Below are positions 8,257-16,370 of a DNA stretch of 64,000 bases, in pieces. The stretch spans positions 24,325 through 88,324 of the forward strand of contig JAFWTA010000007.1 in assembly GCA_017519145.1 (NCBI GenBank), given 5' to 3'. How positions within the stretch are numbered: the first letter of the stretch is position 1; every line of letters begins with the position of its first letter. The notes beneath the pieces were generated by a model. That model worked only from the letters and a program-made list of their open reading frames with translations. It did no database searches and was not told where the DNA came from. The position numbers and the translations under genes were made by a program. The stretch is from Ruminococcus sp. GTDB lineage: Bacteria; Bacillota; Clostridia; Oscillospirales; Ruminococcaceae.

Positions 8257-9086
8257 GTCAGAGCTCCGTCGCCAAGGCAGCCGTTGTCAGGAACAACCGG
8301 GTCAGCTGCCTGAGCCTGAGTAGGCTCGGGAGTTACAACAGGTGTCTGAGCAACGGGTGCCTGAGTAACCGGCTCCTGATTTACGGGAGGAGTATAAACG
8401 GGCTCCTCATATGCAGGCTGAGTATATACAGGCTCGTCGATATACTGTGCGTCGATATTGTTGTTAGCATCGGGGTTTACCTCGGAAACTGTCTCTGTGT
8501 CGTTCTCGGCATCATTTTCGGCAATAGCCTTTTCAGATTCCTTTGTGCTTACCTTCTGACCTGATTCCTTTGAGGTGTATTCGAGATATGCAATGTCCTT
8601 TTCAAGCTTTATCTCGCCCTCGTCTATATCTCCGAAGGGGAAGTTATGGAGCACTGCAGTCTTATTATCTGTAAATTCCATCTTTACTGTGTAGCCGACT
8701 GTTGCGATCATATCGCTGTCTCCGTATGTTACGTCGCTTACCTTGTTTGGAACGTAGTAGAGAAGTCTTCTCTCATTCTTGATGTAGGGATCCTTCTCGT
8801 CGATCATGTTTGCAGGGTATTCCTCCTCGGAATCAGCCTTGATGGTTACGCTCTTGATATCCTTGCCTGTCTTGTTGTCAAGAGTAAGGATATATACCGA
8901 GTTGCCTGCGGCTCTGTCGCCGATCAGCTTCATCATGTCTGTTGAGGTCGTGGGCTCAGTAGATACCTGTACAGTGGTGGTTGCCTCTGTTGCAGTCTGA
9001 GATACCTCAGCAGCAGGTGTAACATTTCCGCAGCCTACCAGTGCAAGTGCTGCTGCAAATGTAAGGGTTCCGATAAATTTTTTCAT
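8250..9086 (-). CDS. Surface lipoprotein with Pro/Thr-rich tail and conserved-looking C-terminal motif
   Basis: A 278-residue lipoprotein. The signal peptide ends in the lipobox LALVGCG (Cys19 as lipidation site), followed by a Thr-rich spacer (30-48), a folded domain of about 130 residues with beta-strand character (YILTLDNKTGKDIKSVTI), an acidic region, and a Pro/Gln/Val-rich tail (EEPVYTPPVNQEPV). It ends in GCLGDGALTW. I do not recognise the folded domain. It lies between the dockerin transglutaminase and the acyltransferase, so it is probably exported with the former. AAGGAGGAAAAAC precedes the ATG. Confidence 0.8.
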   Translation of the reverse strand: MKKFIGTLTFAAALALVGCGNVTPAAEVSQTATEATTTVQVSTEPTTSTDMMKLIGDRAAGNSVYILTLDNKTGKDIKSVTIKADSEEEYPANMIDEKDPYIKNERRLLYYVPNKVSDVTYGDSDMIATVGYTVKMEFTDNKTAVLHNFPFGDIDEGEIKLEKDIAYLEYTSKESGQKVSTKESEKAIAENDAENDTETVSEVNPDANNNIDAQYIDEPVYTQPAYEEPVYTPPVNQEPVTQAPVAQTPVVTPEPTQAQAADPVVPDNGCLGDGALTW

Positions 9087-9105
9087 TTTGTTTTTCCTCC
9101 TTGAA

Positions 9106-10557
9106 TCAGCTCATGACCGATACTCTGTTGTATACCCATGTACCTTTCTGACGGTACTGTATCATATAACCGGTCTTGCCGTTTTTCTTTTCTTCATACT
9201 CAAAATCAGGATCACACACATAAACTGTACCGTTTATTGTGATCTCTACCCATGAGTGAGGGCCATATCCGCCTGCTGCAAGGGGCACGGTTCCCGATAT
9301 CTGATGTGCGTCATAGCCGAGAAGCTTTGCCATCTCGCAGAACATAGCTGCCATAACGTAGCAGTTGCCCTTTCTGTTCTTGAAGCCGTAGTCCGCATAC
9401 CACTGCATAGTGGTCTTGTCGTCCTGCGGGAAATTTGGATCCTGCTTGCGTCCGTAATATGTGATGCTCGCAGAATCGTTGAATGCCTTCTTCAGATCCT
9501 TGCCGATAACATTGAGTCTTGCCTGTGCAAGGGGATACGGGCAAGCGGTCGTTGTTGTGGTTGTCGTTGTTGTGGTAGTGGTTGTAGTTGTGGATGTTAC
9601 TACCTTCCACTTTGCCTCGTTGGCATAGTAGTCCTTCTTGGGAACGACTACCTGTGCTACCTCGGCAGGTACGAACTTGTCATTTGCGGAAACCACTTCC
9701 TTGGCGGTAACTGTTACTGTTCCGCCCGAATACTTTACGGAGTCGATGGCGATGGTCTGACCTGACTTGGGAGTCTGGACAACAGGCGCTGCCGATGATA
9801 CCTTTGTGACGAAGTTCATATTCACATAGCCCGAAATGCCGTTGTATGTAACGTGTCCCCAGTTTGCGCTTCCATGTGTGACGTTGAACTTGGCTCCTGC
9901 GGGGATAACACCGAGTGACTGTGAATTGTAATCGTGCTCCTTGCGGATGTTAAGTCCGATATCTACGGTAGGACCTGTTGTGTACACGCCTGCATAGGAC
10001 GAGTCACAGCCGCATGAGAGCTTTTCAACAGCAGCTGTGGTGCCGCCGTATTTTGCTGCGTCATAGTATACCGGCTTCAGCAGAAGAACTGAGTCCGCAA
10101 AGAATTTATCATCGTACTTTGTGAGCAGATTGTTTACTATGCTGTCTGCAAAGTACTTTGTAAGCTCGGTCTTGAGCTCGGCTGCGGAAGTAACGACCAC
10201 ATCGCCCTTGTCAATGGCGAGCTTCTTGATTTCGTCCTTTATCAGAGAACTGTCGACCCTGTTTATATCCTTCTTGAACTGAAGGTCTCTGTCTGTTTTG
10301 AGAATGAGCTTTCTCAGCTCGGCAACATCGTGGACGTCTACTGTTCCGTCTCCGTTTATATCTGCAAGCTTAGCCTGTTCGGAGGTGAGAGTCTTCTTTG
10401 CGAGGATGTGATCCTGTAAAAGGGTGAGATCCTCCGAAGTCAATACTCCGTTTCCGTCAAAATCACCGTTTACCGCAGCATATGCACCTGCGGGCAGCAC
10501 TCCGGTCGCTGCTATAACACTTGCCATCATGAGGCTAAGTATCTTTGGATGTTTCAT
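9106..10557 (-). CDS. Secreted dockerin protein with SH3b and transglutaminase-like cysteine protease domains
   Basis: 483 residues. A signal peptide (1-27, cleavage after AYA) leads straight into an N-terminal type I dockerin (about 29-92, with calcium loops DFDGNGVLTSED and DINGDGTVDVHD). A bacterial SH3 domain spans about 195-252 (GLNIRKEHDYNSQSLG, GISGYVNMNFV). An all-Thr linker of 15 residues (about 322-337) leads to the transglutaminase-like core at 338-483 with Cys in RKGNCYVMAA, His in GPHSWVEI and Asp in CDPDFEY, the usual triad. The dockerin should dock it to a scaffoldin, and the SH3b suggests wall contact. The catalytic activity (protease, crosslinker or peptidoglycan-related) is open. 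First gene of a three-gene operon. Confidence 0.9.
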   Translation of the reverse strand: MKHPKILSLMMASVIAATGVLPAGAYAAVNGDFDGNGVLTSEDLTLLQDHILAKKTLTSEQAKLADINGDGTVDVHDVAELRKLILKTDRDLQFKKDINRVDSSLIKDEIKKLAIDKGDVVVTSAAELKTELTKYFADSIVNNLLTKYDDKFFADSVLLLKPVYYDAAKYGGTTAAVEKLSCGCDSSYAGVYTTGPTVDIGLNIRKEHDYNSQSLGVIPAGAKFNVTHGSANWGHVTYNGISGYVNMNFVTKVSSAAPVVQTPKSGQTIAIDSVKYSGGTVTVTAKEVVSANDKFVPAEVAQVVVPKKDYYANEAKWKVVTSTTTTTTTTTTTTTTTACPYPLAQARLNVIGKDLKKAFNDSASITYYGRKQDPNFPQDDKTTMQWYADYGFKNRKGNCYVMAAMFCEMAKLLGYDAHQISGTVPLAAGGYGPHSWVEITINGTVYVCDPDFEYEEKKNGKTGYMIQYRQKGTWVYNRVSVMS

Positions 10558-10736
10558 ATATCTATCTTCCTTTCAAGTTTTATCTGACGTCATCTATAAT
10601 AACATAACGAAGCGACAGAAGAAAATGTGACATGAAAATGAAAATTTTTTTAAATACTTCGTAATATATGACACCAATTCCGTGATCCCGAAAGTTGCCC
10701 CTTCATATATTTTATGCCTGTATACAGGCACTTTTG

Positions 10737-11879
10737 CTATCCCTGAAGCCTTGCGAGCTGTTCCTCGGTGAAGCTGAGCTCCTCACCTGCGAGGGAAATG
10801 TATTTCCCGTTTCTCTTTATGAATACCGAGCAGTAACCATCTTCGGCAGGGGAGAAGGCTCCGTCGGGAAGTCCGCTGTCATCGTCGGAAACAAAGAAGA
10901 TGTAGCTTTCGCCTTCTTCCTGAGCCATCCTGCATCCTGCGCTGATATATACGGAATAGTCCTCAGCATTGTCAATATGAGCGCGGCGGTTGTACTTCAT
11001 GTATTCCTCGGCTGGCATATAGCCGCCTCTGAGAAACACCGTCAGTCTGTCTCCTGTGTTGAGACTGCCGCCATAGACCGCTTCAACGGTGATATCTTCG
11101 GCGGTTACTGCTTGCCTATCAATAGAAGTATACACCATTTTGTCAACTTTTGCAAGTATTACTGCGTAGGAAATATCAAACATATGTTGAATTTTTTGGT
11201 CATTTGGCGAAATAGGAGGATCGCCATCGCCCTTTGGAGGTGCACCGATGCCGTCGCTGCCTTTTCCTGTTAGAAGCTCCTCCTCGGTTATGGTGTTGTC
11301 CCTGACGGTGTATGTCACATCGGGTGAGACTGTAAGGTCTCTGGGGGGAGCAGCTGTAACGGGAGGGTCCTGCACTATGGGCTCGGCAGTGGTTACCTCG
11401 GTCTCATGGTGCTCGGCAGTGGTGGTTCGGGACTCGCTCCTGCTCTCGGTAGTCTTTGCGGCAGTCGTGCGCTGAGATGCGGGAGCCTTTGTTGTGCCGT
11501 TTTGTGCGGTGGTAACTGCTGTTCCCGTTTTGCCGGAGGTCATTGCAGCTGTGGTCACTGTCACGCCGCCCTCCGTATCCGTGGAAGATGTGGTGTGAGG
11601 AACTATCGCTCCGTCCGCTGAGTGATCGGTAGTGGTCTCTATGACCTCTATGTCGTCATCGCCGCCAAAATCGGTCTTATGCTTAGGGAAAAGTGTCAGA
11701 GCACCTATGCAGACCGCAAGCATTGCTGCCGCCGCTGTGATACGCATTATTATGGGCTTTATTGGCTTCTTCTGCATTCCCTCAGAGCGCCTTGCAAATT
11801 CTTCCGCGAACTCTTTCTTTCTGTCGGGCTCGGGAATGCCAAGCGCCTCCGTGATCCTCTTTTTATCCTTTTCGGTCAT
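10737..11879 (-). CDS. Transmembrane anti-sigma-like protein with Thr-rich linker and extracellular domain
   Basis: 380 residues: a short cytosolic part (about 1-42), one transmembrane helix (about 43-65, IMRITAAAAMLAVCIGALTLF), a low-complexity Thr/Ser/Ala linker (about 80-195), and an extracellular domain (about 220-380) I cannot assign. Its ATG overlaps the stop of the ECF sigma gene by four bases. Gene order, single helix and sigma partner point to a membrane anti-sigma factor sensing something outside the cell. The cytosolic part shows no zinc HxxxCxxC motif, so the inhibitory mode would differ from classical ZAS proteins. Confidence 0.75.
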   Translation of the reverse strand: MTEKDKKRITEALGIPEPDRKKEFAEEFARRSEGMQKKPIKPIIMRITAAAAMLAVCIGALTLFPKHKTDFGGDDDIEVIETTTDHSADGAIVPHTTSSTDTEGGVTVTTAAMTSGKTGTAVTTAQNGTTKAPASQRTTAAKTTESRSESRTTTAEHHETEVTTAEPIVQDPPVTAAPPRDLTVSPDVTYTVRDNTITEEELLTGKGSDGIGAPPKGDGDPPISPNDQKIQHMFDISYAVILAKVDKMVYTSIDRQAVTAEDITVEAVYGGSLNTGDRLTVFLRGGYMPAEEYMKYNRRAHIDNAEDYSVYISAGCRMAQEEGESYIFFVSDDDSGLPDGAFSPAEDGYCSVFIKRNGKYISLAGEELSFTEEQLARLQG

Positions 11880-12337
11880 ATAAGCTCCTCCTTTCCCAGA
11901 TGTTCCCTCAGGGAGCCGAGTATCCGGTTCAGCCTGCGGTTCAGAGCAAAACGCGAGATGTTGTAAAGCTTCGCAATGACGTTCACGGGAACTTCATTGA
12001 CAAATCTCAGCAGAACTATCTCCCTGTCCTCATCGCTGAGGCTGTCAAGGACTTGTTTCAGCTGCACATCGGATAGTATATTGTCCTCTATGTCCTTTCC
12101 GTCAGAGGCGGTCTCGGATATCTCCGAGGGCTTTATCTTGCGGAATTCGTCGGTACACAGATTGCCTGCGATAGTGTAGAGAAGCTGGAGCGTTTTGTCT
12201 TCACTGTGGTACTGTGGGTGTTCGAGGTAACGGAGAAAGGTCTCCTGTGTCAGGTCCTCTGCGGTCTCCTTGTGGCGGACGCGCAGAAAGCAGTAGCGAT
12301 ATATCTTGTCGTACTGCTCGTTTATATCAAGGGACAC
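11876..12337 (-). CDS. ECF-type RNA polymerase sigma factor
   Basis: 153 residues. Region 2 (YDKIYRYCFLRVRHKETAEDLTQ, split here by length) lies near residues 9-45 with the DLTQETF motif. Region 4 (SDEDREIVLLRFVNEVP, then a helix-turn-helix at VIAKLYNISRFALNRRL) spans about 95-145. It is short but complete for an ECF factor. Translation starts at GTG with GGAGGTGG upstream. Translationally coupled to the transmembrane protein downstream and adjacent to two dockerin genes, which suggests control of surface or cellulosome genes; the target promoter is not identified. Confidence 0.88.
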   Translation of the reverse strand: MSLDINEQYDKIYRYCFLRVRHKETAEDLTQETFLRYLEHPQYHSEDKTLQLLYTIAGNLCTDEFRKIKPSEISETASDGKDIEDNILSDVQLKQVLDSLSDEDREIVLLRFVNEVPVNVIAKLYNISRFALNRRLNRILGSLREHLGKEELI

Positions 12338-12369
12338 AGAGCCACCTCCTCCGAAGTCTTATAGAAATT

Positions 12370-12398
12370 ATTATAACATATTATTTATTAAATAGCAA
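12370..12398 (-). promoter_or_regulatory. Promoter of the sigma/anti-sigma operon with repeat-derived -35 box
   Basis: TTGCTA, 17 bp, TATAAT on the minus strand. The -35 box is the terminal CATCTTGCTA of the intergenic repeat that follows upstream. Confidence 0.75.
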
Positions 12399-12510
12399 GA
12401 TGCGCGGAGAAAACTGTCGGTTCTTGTGATTATGCCGCGAAACAGGCGGCGGGGCTCCACGCTTGCAGCATAAATACTTTAAAAAGCAAGATGCGCGGAG
12501 AAAACTGCTG
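12393..12510 (-). repeat. Tandem copies of a dispersed intergenic repeat (one full, one partial)
   Basis: On the minus strand, CAGTTTTCTCCGCGCATC followed by TTGCT occurs twice (ending at 12393 and at about 12483). The full copy (12393-12475) also has GGAGCCCCGC and CCTGTTTCGCGG. The same blocks recur at 5956-6011, 14222-14385, 17040-17124 and 27775-27861. Only the copy next to the sigma gene is followed by a -10 box. Confidence 0.75.
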
Positions 12511-12532
12511 TTTTAATACGGTCCTCAGCTGC

Positions 12533-12562
12533 AAAAAAAGGGGGACACAGTGCAGGTCCCCC
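12533..12562 (-). terminator. Terminator of the dockerin-serpin gene
   Basis: Minus strand GGGGGAC/GTCCCCC-type hairpin followed by seven T. Confidence 0.9.
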
Positions 12563-12617
12563 GAAATATCCCCCTTACAGGATATGTTTTATTGGATGTT
12601 TTTGAGAAAAGATGTCG

Positions 12618-14117
12618 TTAAGAAAGTGAATTTACTGCTCCGATAAATACGGGAACATAGGTCTGTGCATCAAAAATGCAGTATACGAAGGGACGGTCAA
12701 AGTTTACTTCCTTGATCTCTCGTGCCATAGCTTCTCCGTCTACCATTGCTACCAGTGTTGCGGCAGCTGCCTTTGTGCCGTTTTCATCAAGGTCAATGAA
12801 TGTCTTGTGTATAACACGGTCTATGTGAAGCGGGTGTCTGTCCGCGATTGATGACATATTTGTGAAATCAGCATCGTCTGAGAATGCTGTGGGCATTCCC
12901 ATGGATTCAAGCTCACCTGAAAGCTCGTTCTCGTAATCGTAGCTGAACTTTGGAAGCTTTATATCAGCTTTGATATCGTAGTTTTTCTGGGTGAGCAGCC
13001 CGTTCAGCTTCTCGGGAGTCAGCTCCGCGATATACCGGTCAACTGTTATGCTCTCGTCGGGAAGAAGTGCAGCAAAGGCGTATCTTCCGCCGCTGTATGC
13101 CTTCACCATGCCGTTGGTGTTCTCGTCGCCGATGTAGTTCTCCCAGCCGCAAAGCATATCAGCCTTCTGGATCTCTCCGTTATAGCTTGTGAACTCGCCC
13201 TTATTTATCTGGAATTCCATAAAGGGATCCATCCATTCAGCCTCGAAAGCTACGGCGTTCACAAGATACATAACATCACTATCGCCTATATAGTCAAGTA
13301 TACTTGGTATCATCTCGTGGGTCTTGTCGTTTACCCAGCCGTTTACGTCGTCAAGCGTGGTTTTATCAAATGGAGCAATGTAGAACTCGCTGTCGTAGTA
13401 GTCAACGCAGTTCTGGATAAACTCGGGACGAACGTCGATACGGCTTTTGTCGTCTATTGCCCAGATTGAGTTGGCGGTGCTCATCTGCCACTTGTTGTAG
13501 TCTTTGTATTCGGGATTAATGGAGCGCTTGCGCTGTGAGAGGAGATACTGATTGAGCTCCTCCATAGGCATACCGCCGCCGAGGACGTTCTCCATCTCGG
13601 TGCGCGTGTCTCCTGCTGCGCCGTTGGCTGTCATGGAAAGTGCCTGCATTACCGAATAGGGCGAAATAAGAGCGTTTTCGTGATCCACGTTCTCGGCATA
13701 TGCCTGCTTGAACAGCTCCACTGTGAAAGCGGTCTGGCTGTTGATGAACTTCTCATCTGCTTTTGATTCGGTGACCTTTGAGGAAGCTATGCCTGCACAG
13801 AGGTTCTGTGCCTTGGGGGCAAAGTCCGGCGTGGGAGCTGTTGTCATGCAGTCTATGAGAAGCTTCCTCATAGCGCTGAGGTCGAGGACGTCACATACTC
13901 CGTCACCGTTTACGTCACCGTTTGTATCTGCCAGCAGTTCACCTGCGCCTCTGAGCCAGCGCTGATACATAACCAAGTCGGCAAGATTGAATATAAAGTC
14001 CGAATTAACATCTCCCTTTACGGGGGCAGGGTCAAGTGCTGCTGCCTGTCCTGCGATAGCTGCGGGAACTGCGATACAGAGTGCAGCGGCTGCTGCGAGT
14101 ATTTTCCTGAATTTCAT
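12618..14117 (-). CDS. Secreted dockerin-serpin protease inhibitor
   Basis: 499 residues. The signal peptide (about 1-27, AAAIAGQAAA region) is followed by a type I dockerin (about 35-90: GDVNSDFIFNLADLVMYQRW and DVNGDGVCDVLDLSAMRKLL) and a complete serpin fold (about 120-499). Serpin hallmarks are LISPYSVMQALSMTANGA (helix B), the breach and shutter region, the hinge NGTKAAAAT near residue 449, and FDRPFVYCIFD after the reactive loop. The small-residue hinge means it should be inhibitory. The reactive loop is about four residues longer than in alpha-1-antitrypsin, so the P1 residue cannot be fixed (Gly, Ala, Met or Arg are possible). Cellulosomal serpins are known in clostridia and probably protect the complex from proteases. 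Confidence 0.92.
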   Translation of the reverse strand: MKFRKILAAAAALCIAVPAAIAGQAAALDPAPVKGDVNSDFIFNLADLVMYQRWLRGAGELLADTNGDVNGDGVCDVLDLSAMRKLLIDCMTTAPTPDFAPKAQNLCAGIASSKVTESKADEKFINSQTAFTVELFKQAYAENVDHENALISPYSVMQALSMTANGAAGDTRTEMENVLGGGMPMEELNQYLLSQRKRSINPEYKDYNKWQMSTANSIWAIDDKSRIDVRPEFIQNCVDYYDSEFYIAPFDKTTLDDVNGWVNDKTHEMIPSILDYIGDSDVMYLVNAVAFEAEWMDPFMEFQINKGEFTSYNGEIQKADMLCGWENYIGDENTNGMVKAYSGGRYAFAALLPDESITVDRYIAELTPEKLNGLLTQKNYDIKADIKLPKFSYDYENELSGELESMGMPTAFSDDADFTNMSSIADRHPLHIDRVIHKTFIDLDENGTKAAAATLVAMVDGEAMAREIKEVNFDRPFVYCIFDAQTYVPVFIGAVNSLS

Positions 14118-14221
14118 AAATATACCTCCTTGAAATTAAGATAAAATTAAGCTGAGCGAAAGCACTTCTGTGCGTTTTCATAAACATTAACGAATGAGTG
14201 CTTTGAAATGTGCGGCTGAAA

Positions 14222-14385
14222 TTGTAAATATTCTGTGAACAAAAATCGCGCTCCACAAGAAGTGAAACGCGAAAATGCCTGCGGGGGCTCCCCACCTGCG
14301 TATGTGTTACAATTTTGATACGGCTTAATGCGCGGAATAAAAATCGCGGCTCAGAAAAACTGAACCGCGAAACTGCGCGCGCCCG
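14222..14385 (-). repeat. Diverged copies of the dispersed intergenic repeat downstream of tRNA-Gly
   Basis: Minus strand shows GGGGAGCCCCCGCAGGC with TTTTCGCG and, closer to the tRNA, CAGTTTCGCGG and TTTTTATTCCGCGCAT. These are the same blocks as in the repeats in front of recD2, the sigma gene, the 17201 gene and aroF, but no CTTGCT/-10 pair follows. The rest of the 14118-14393 interval holds nothing else I can name. Confidence 0.55.
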
Positions 14386-14393
14386 CTCGGCGC

Positions 14394-14468
14394 TGGAGCA
14401 GATAACGGGGGTCGAACCCGCCTCCTCAGTTTGGGAAACTGAAGTAATAACCGCTATACTATATCTGC
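14394..14468 (-). tRNA. tRNA-Gly (anticodon CCC)
   Basis: 75 nt including an encoded CCA. Acceptor arms GCAGATA/TATCTGC with discriminator U, anticodon stem TCAGT/ACTGA around the loop TTCCCAA, and T arm GCGGG-TTCGACC-CCCGT. U73 is usual for bacterial tRNA-Gly. Confidence 0.95.
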
Positions 14469-14476
14469 ATATTACT

Positions 14477-14505
14477 ATTTTACCACATTGCAAAGAAAAA
14501 TGCAA
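14477..14505 (-). promoter_or_regulatory. Promoter of tRNA-Gly
   Basis: TTGCAT, 17 bp, TAAAAT on the minus strand, ending eight bases before the tRNA 5' end. Confidence 0.7.
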
Positions 14506-14511
14506 GTGTTA

Positions 14512-14545
14512 AAATAAAAAATCGGCAGCCGCTTTGGACTGCCGT
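14512..14545 (-). terminator. Terminator of the ABC-F gene
   Basis: CGGCAG/CTGCCG hairpin directly after the stop, followed on the minus strand by ATTTTTTATTTT. Confidence 0.8.
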
Positions 14546-14550
14546 AATAT

Positions 14551-16089
14551 TTATTCGTATTCTGTAAACTCAATGGTCTTTGTTGCTATGGCTTCACGGA
14601 ACCTTGTGTCATGCTCCACAAACAGCATTGTCGGCGTGTGCTTTTTCAGCAGAGCTTCAATCTGCATACGGGAAAAAACGTCGATGTAGTTCAGCGGCTC
14701 GTCCCAGATGTACAGGTGCGCAGGTGTCAGCAGGCTTGCCGCTATGAGCAGTTTTTTCTTCTGCCCCTCGGAAAAGTCCTCGGCTCTTTTGACAAGCTGT
14801 GTGCGCTCCGCTCCAAGCTGACGCAGGATGGTGCAGAGCATACTAAGTTCAAGCCCCCGTTCCTCGCACAGAGCCGCTATACTGCCGCGAAGCCATGAGG
14901 TATCCTGATCTATGTAGGATATTATCAGTCCCGAGGCAGTCTCACAGATGCCGCGCTCGCGGAAGCGGTCAGGCTGAACGATGCAGCCTGAGTGGCTCAG
15001 GACTGCTTTGATAAGTGTGGACTTTCCGCAGCCGTTGACGCCATGGAGCGCCACACGCTCTCCCTGCTGTATGCTGAATGTAAGTGGGGAAAACACGGGA
15101 CGATTGGCATTATCGTAGCTTACGGTGAAGTCCCTGAAGTTAACAAGGGTCTTTTTGTGATGAGTAAGGGGAGTGAGCTTCAGCTCGGGTACTCGCTCTA
15201 TGTCGCTGAGAAGTCCCTCCTGCTCGGCGATACTGCGGTCAATGCGCTTCTCCATCTGCTTCACGCGGCTCTGCATCTTCTTGGTCTTTGATCCGATATA
15301 TGAGCGTGTACTGATACAGCGGTCGTTTTCCTTGATGGGGTCAAAGCCTATCTTGGTACGCTCGCTTTTATCTGCCCATTCCGCGGTCTGTTTTGCTGCC
15401 TGACGAAGCTTCCGTATCTCCTTGCGGTGCTTTTCGTTCTCAGCCTCAGCAAAGCTGTCGCGGCGCTGCTTGTTCTCCCACCATACGGAGAAATTGCCGC
15501 TCTGAACATCTATGGTCTTGCGGTTCAGCACCAGCACATGGTCTGTGCAGGCATCAAGCAGGTCTCTGTCGTGGGAGACAAGGATGAAGCCGCTTTTGCC
15601 CGAGAGGTACTCCCTGACCTTTTCCCTTGAGCTCTCGTCAAGATGGTTTGTGGGCTCGTCAATGAGCCTGAACTGCTCTCCGCATGAGAAAAGCAGCGCA
15701 AGAAGTATCTTTGTGCGCTCACCGTGGCTGAGGGCGTTGAACGGTCGGTAAAGTATATCCGCTGTCTCGCCAAGCTGTGACAGCTCGCATATCATGCGCC
15801 ATTCCTCGCAGTCAGCGGAGAGCTCCGGCAGAAACTCCGAGGCGGTCTTCTGCGCCTGTTCATCTGTGACGGTGCAGGGAAAACAGCTGAACTCAACAGA
15901 AGATGATATCGTTCCCGTGCAGCTGTATCTGCCCATTAGCAGGCTCAGAAATGTGGTCTTGCCCTTGCCGTTCCTGCCGATAAATCCCAGCTTCCAGTTG
16001 GTGTCTATTGAGAATGACACGTTTTCAAAGACGTTGTCGGAGCTCCCTTCATAGCCGAATGTAAGGTTGTTTACAAGTATCTGTGACAT
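14551..16089 (-). CDS. ABC-F ribosomal protection-type ATPase (Lsa/Vga-like)
   Basis: 512 residues with two ABC domains and no membrane part. The first has Walker A GRNGKGKT near residue 36, signature LSHGE and Walker B LIDEPTNHLD; the second has HGVNGCGKST near 335, signature FSEGQ and IWDEPLNYID. A charged linker of about 75 residues joins them (the part that enters the ribosome in this family). The closest resemblance is to Lsa/Vga-like antibiotic-resistance ABC-F proteins (lincosamide, streptogramin A, pleuromutilin). The ATG follows AAAGGAGGAATAAAT. The frame is open to 16293, but that part crosses the leader hairpins. The attenuated leader supports a drug-inducible role; the actual drug spectrum is unknown. 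Confidence 0.88.
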   Translation of the reverse strand: MSQILVNNLTFGYEGSSDNVFENVSFSIDTNWKLGFIGRNGKGKTTFLSLLMGRYSCTGTISSSVEFSCFPCTVTDEQAQKTASEFLPELSADCEEWRMICELSQLGETADILYRPFNALSHGERTKILLALLFSCGEQFRLIDEPTNHLDESSREKVREYLSGKSGFILVSHDRDLLDACTDHVLVLNRKTIDVQSGNFSVWWENKQRRDSFAEAENEKHRKEIRKLRQAAKQTAEWADKSERTKIGFDPIKENDRCISTRSYIGSKTKKMQSRVKQMEKRIDRSIAEQEGLLSDIERVPELKLTPLTHHKKTLVNFRDFTVSYDNANRPVFSPLTFSIQQGERVALHGVNGCGKSTLIKAVLSHSGCIVQPDRFRERGICETASGLIISYIDQDTSWLRGSIAALCEERGLELSMLCTILRQLGAERTQLVKRAEDFSEGQKKKLLIAASLLTPAHLYIWDEPLNYIDVFSRMQIEALLKKHTPTMLFVEHDTRFREAIATKTIEFTEYE

Positions 16090-16112
16090 ATTTATTCCTC
16101 CTTTCGGTCCCG

Positions 16113-16151
16113 CAAAAAAACGGGGACCGTTTGCTGCCAAACAGTTCCCGT
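16113..16151 (-). terminator. Leader terminator (attenuator) immediately before the ABC-F ribosome binding site
   Basis: Minus strand ACGGGAACTGTTTG, loop GCAG, CAAACGGTCCCCGT, then TTTTTT. It ends only 24 bases before the start codon, so transcription must pass it to reach the gene. Confidence 0.85.
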
Positions 16152-16170
16152 TACATTCCATGACCTCAGG

Positions 16171-16204
16171 GCGCACTTGCAGTTTCTGCCTGCAAAAAGT
16201 GCGC
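16171..16204 (-). promoter_or_regulatory. Upstream hairpin in the ABC-F leader
   Basis: GCGCACTT/AAGTGCGC arms enclosing TGCAG/CTGCA. It is a strong stem just ahead of the attenuator and a likely partner in the switch; no base-pairing alternative was proven. Confidence 0.6.
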
Positions 16205-16231
16205 GGATAAATATATAGCACAAAAAAGAGG

Positions 16232-16312
16232 TTATGAGAACATAATCCACTTTTGGCAACATGATAAGACAGTATGCCTGTAAAGATACACACTGTCAGT
16301 AAAACTATTCAT
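16232..16312 (-). CDS. Possible 26-residue leader peptide of the ABC-F gene
   Basis: An ATG-to-TAA frame of 27 codons (begins MNSFTDSVYL, ends QKWIMFS) inside the leader, between promoter and hairpins. A second, three-codon frame (M-K-R-stop, 16328-16339) has a better ribosome binding site (GAGGTGTGAGG). Leader peptides at which drug-stalled ribosomes control termination are known for ABC-F genes; which frame is used here is open. The 26-residue frame has no clear ribosome binding site. Confidence 0.4.
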   Translation of the reverse strand: MNSFTDSVYLYRHTVLSCCQKWIMFS

Positions 16313-16370
16313 GTGTTCAAAAGTGAATTATCTTTTCATCCTCACACCTCTTCCATAAATATCTGTGTGC

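Noticed and set aside
16089-16293. N-terminal extension of the ABC-F protein by 68 residues
   Set aside because: The frame is open but crosses the attenuator hairpins and skips the strong ribosome binding site at the family-typical start.
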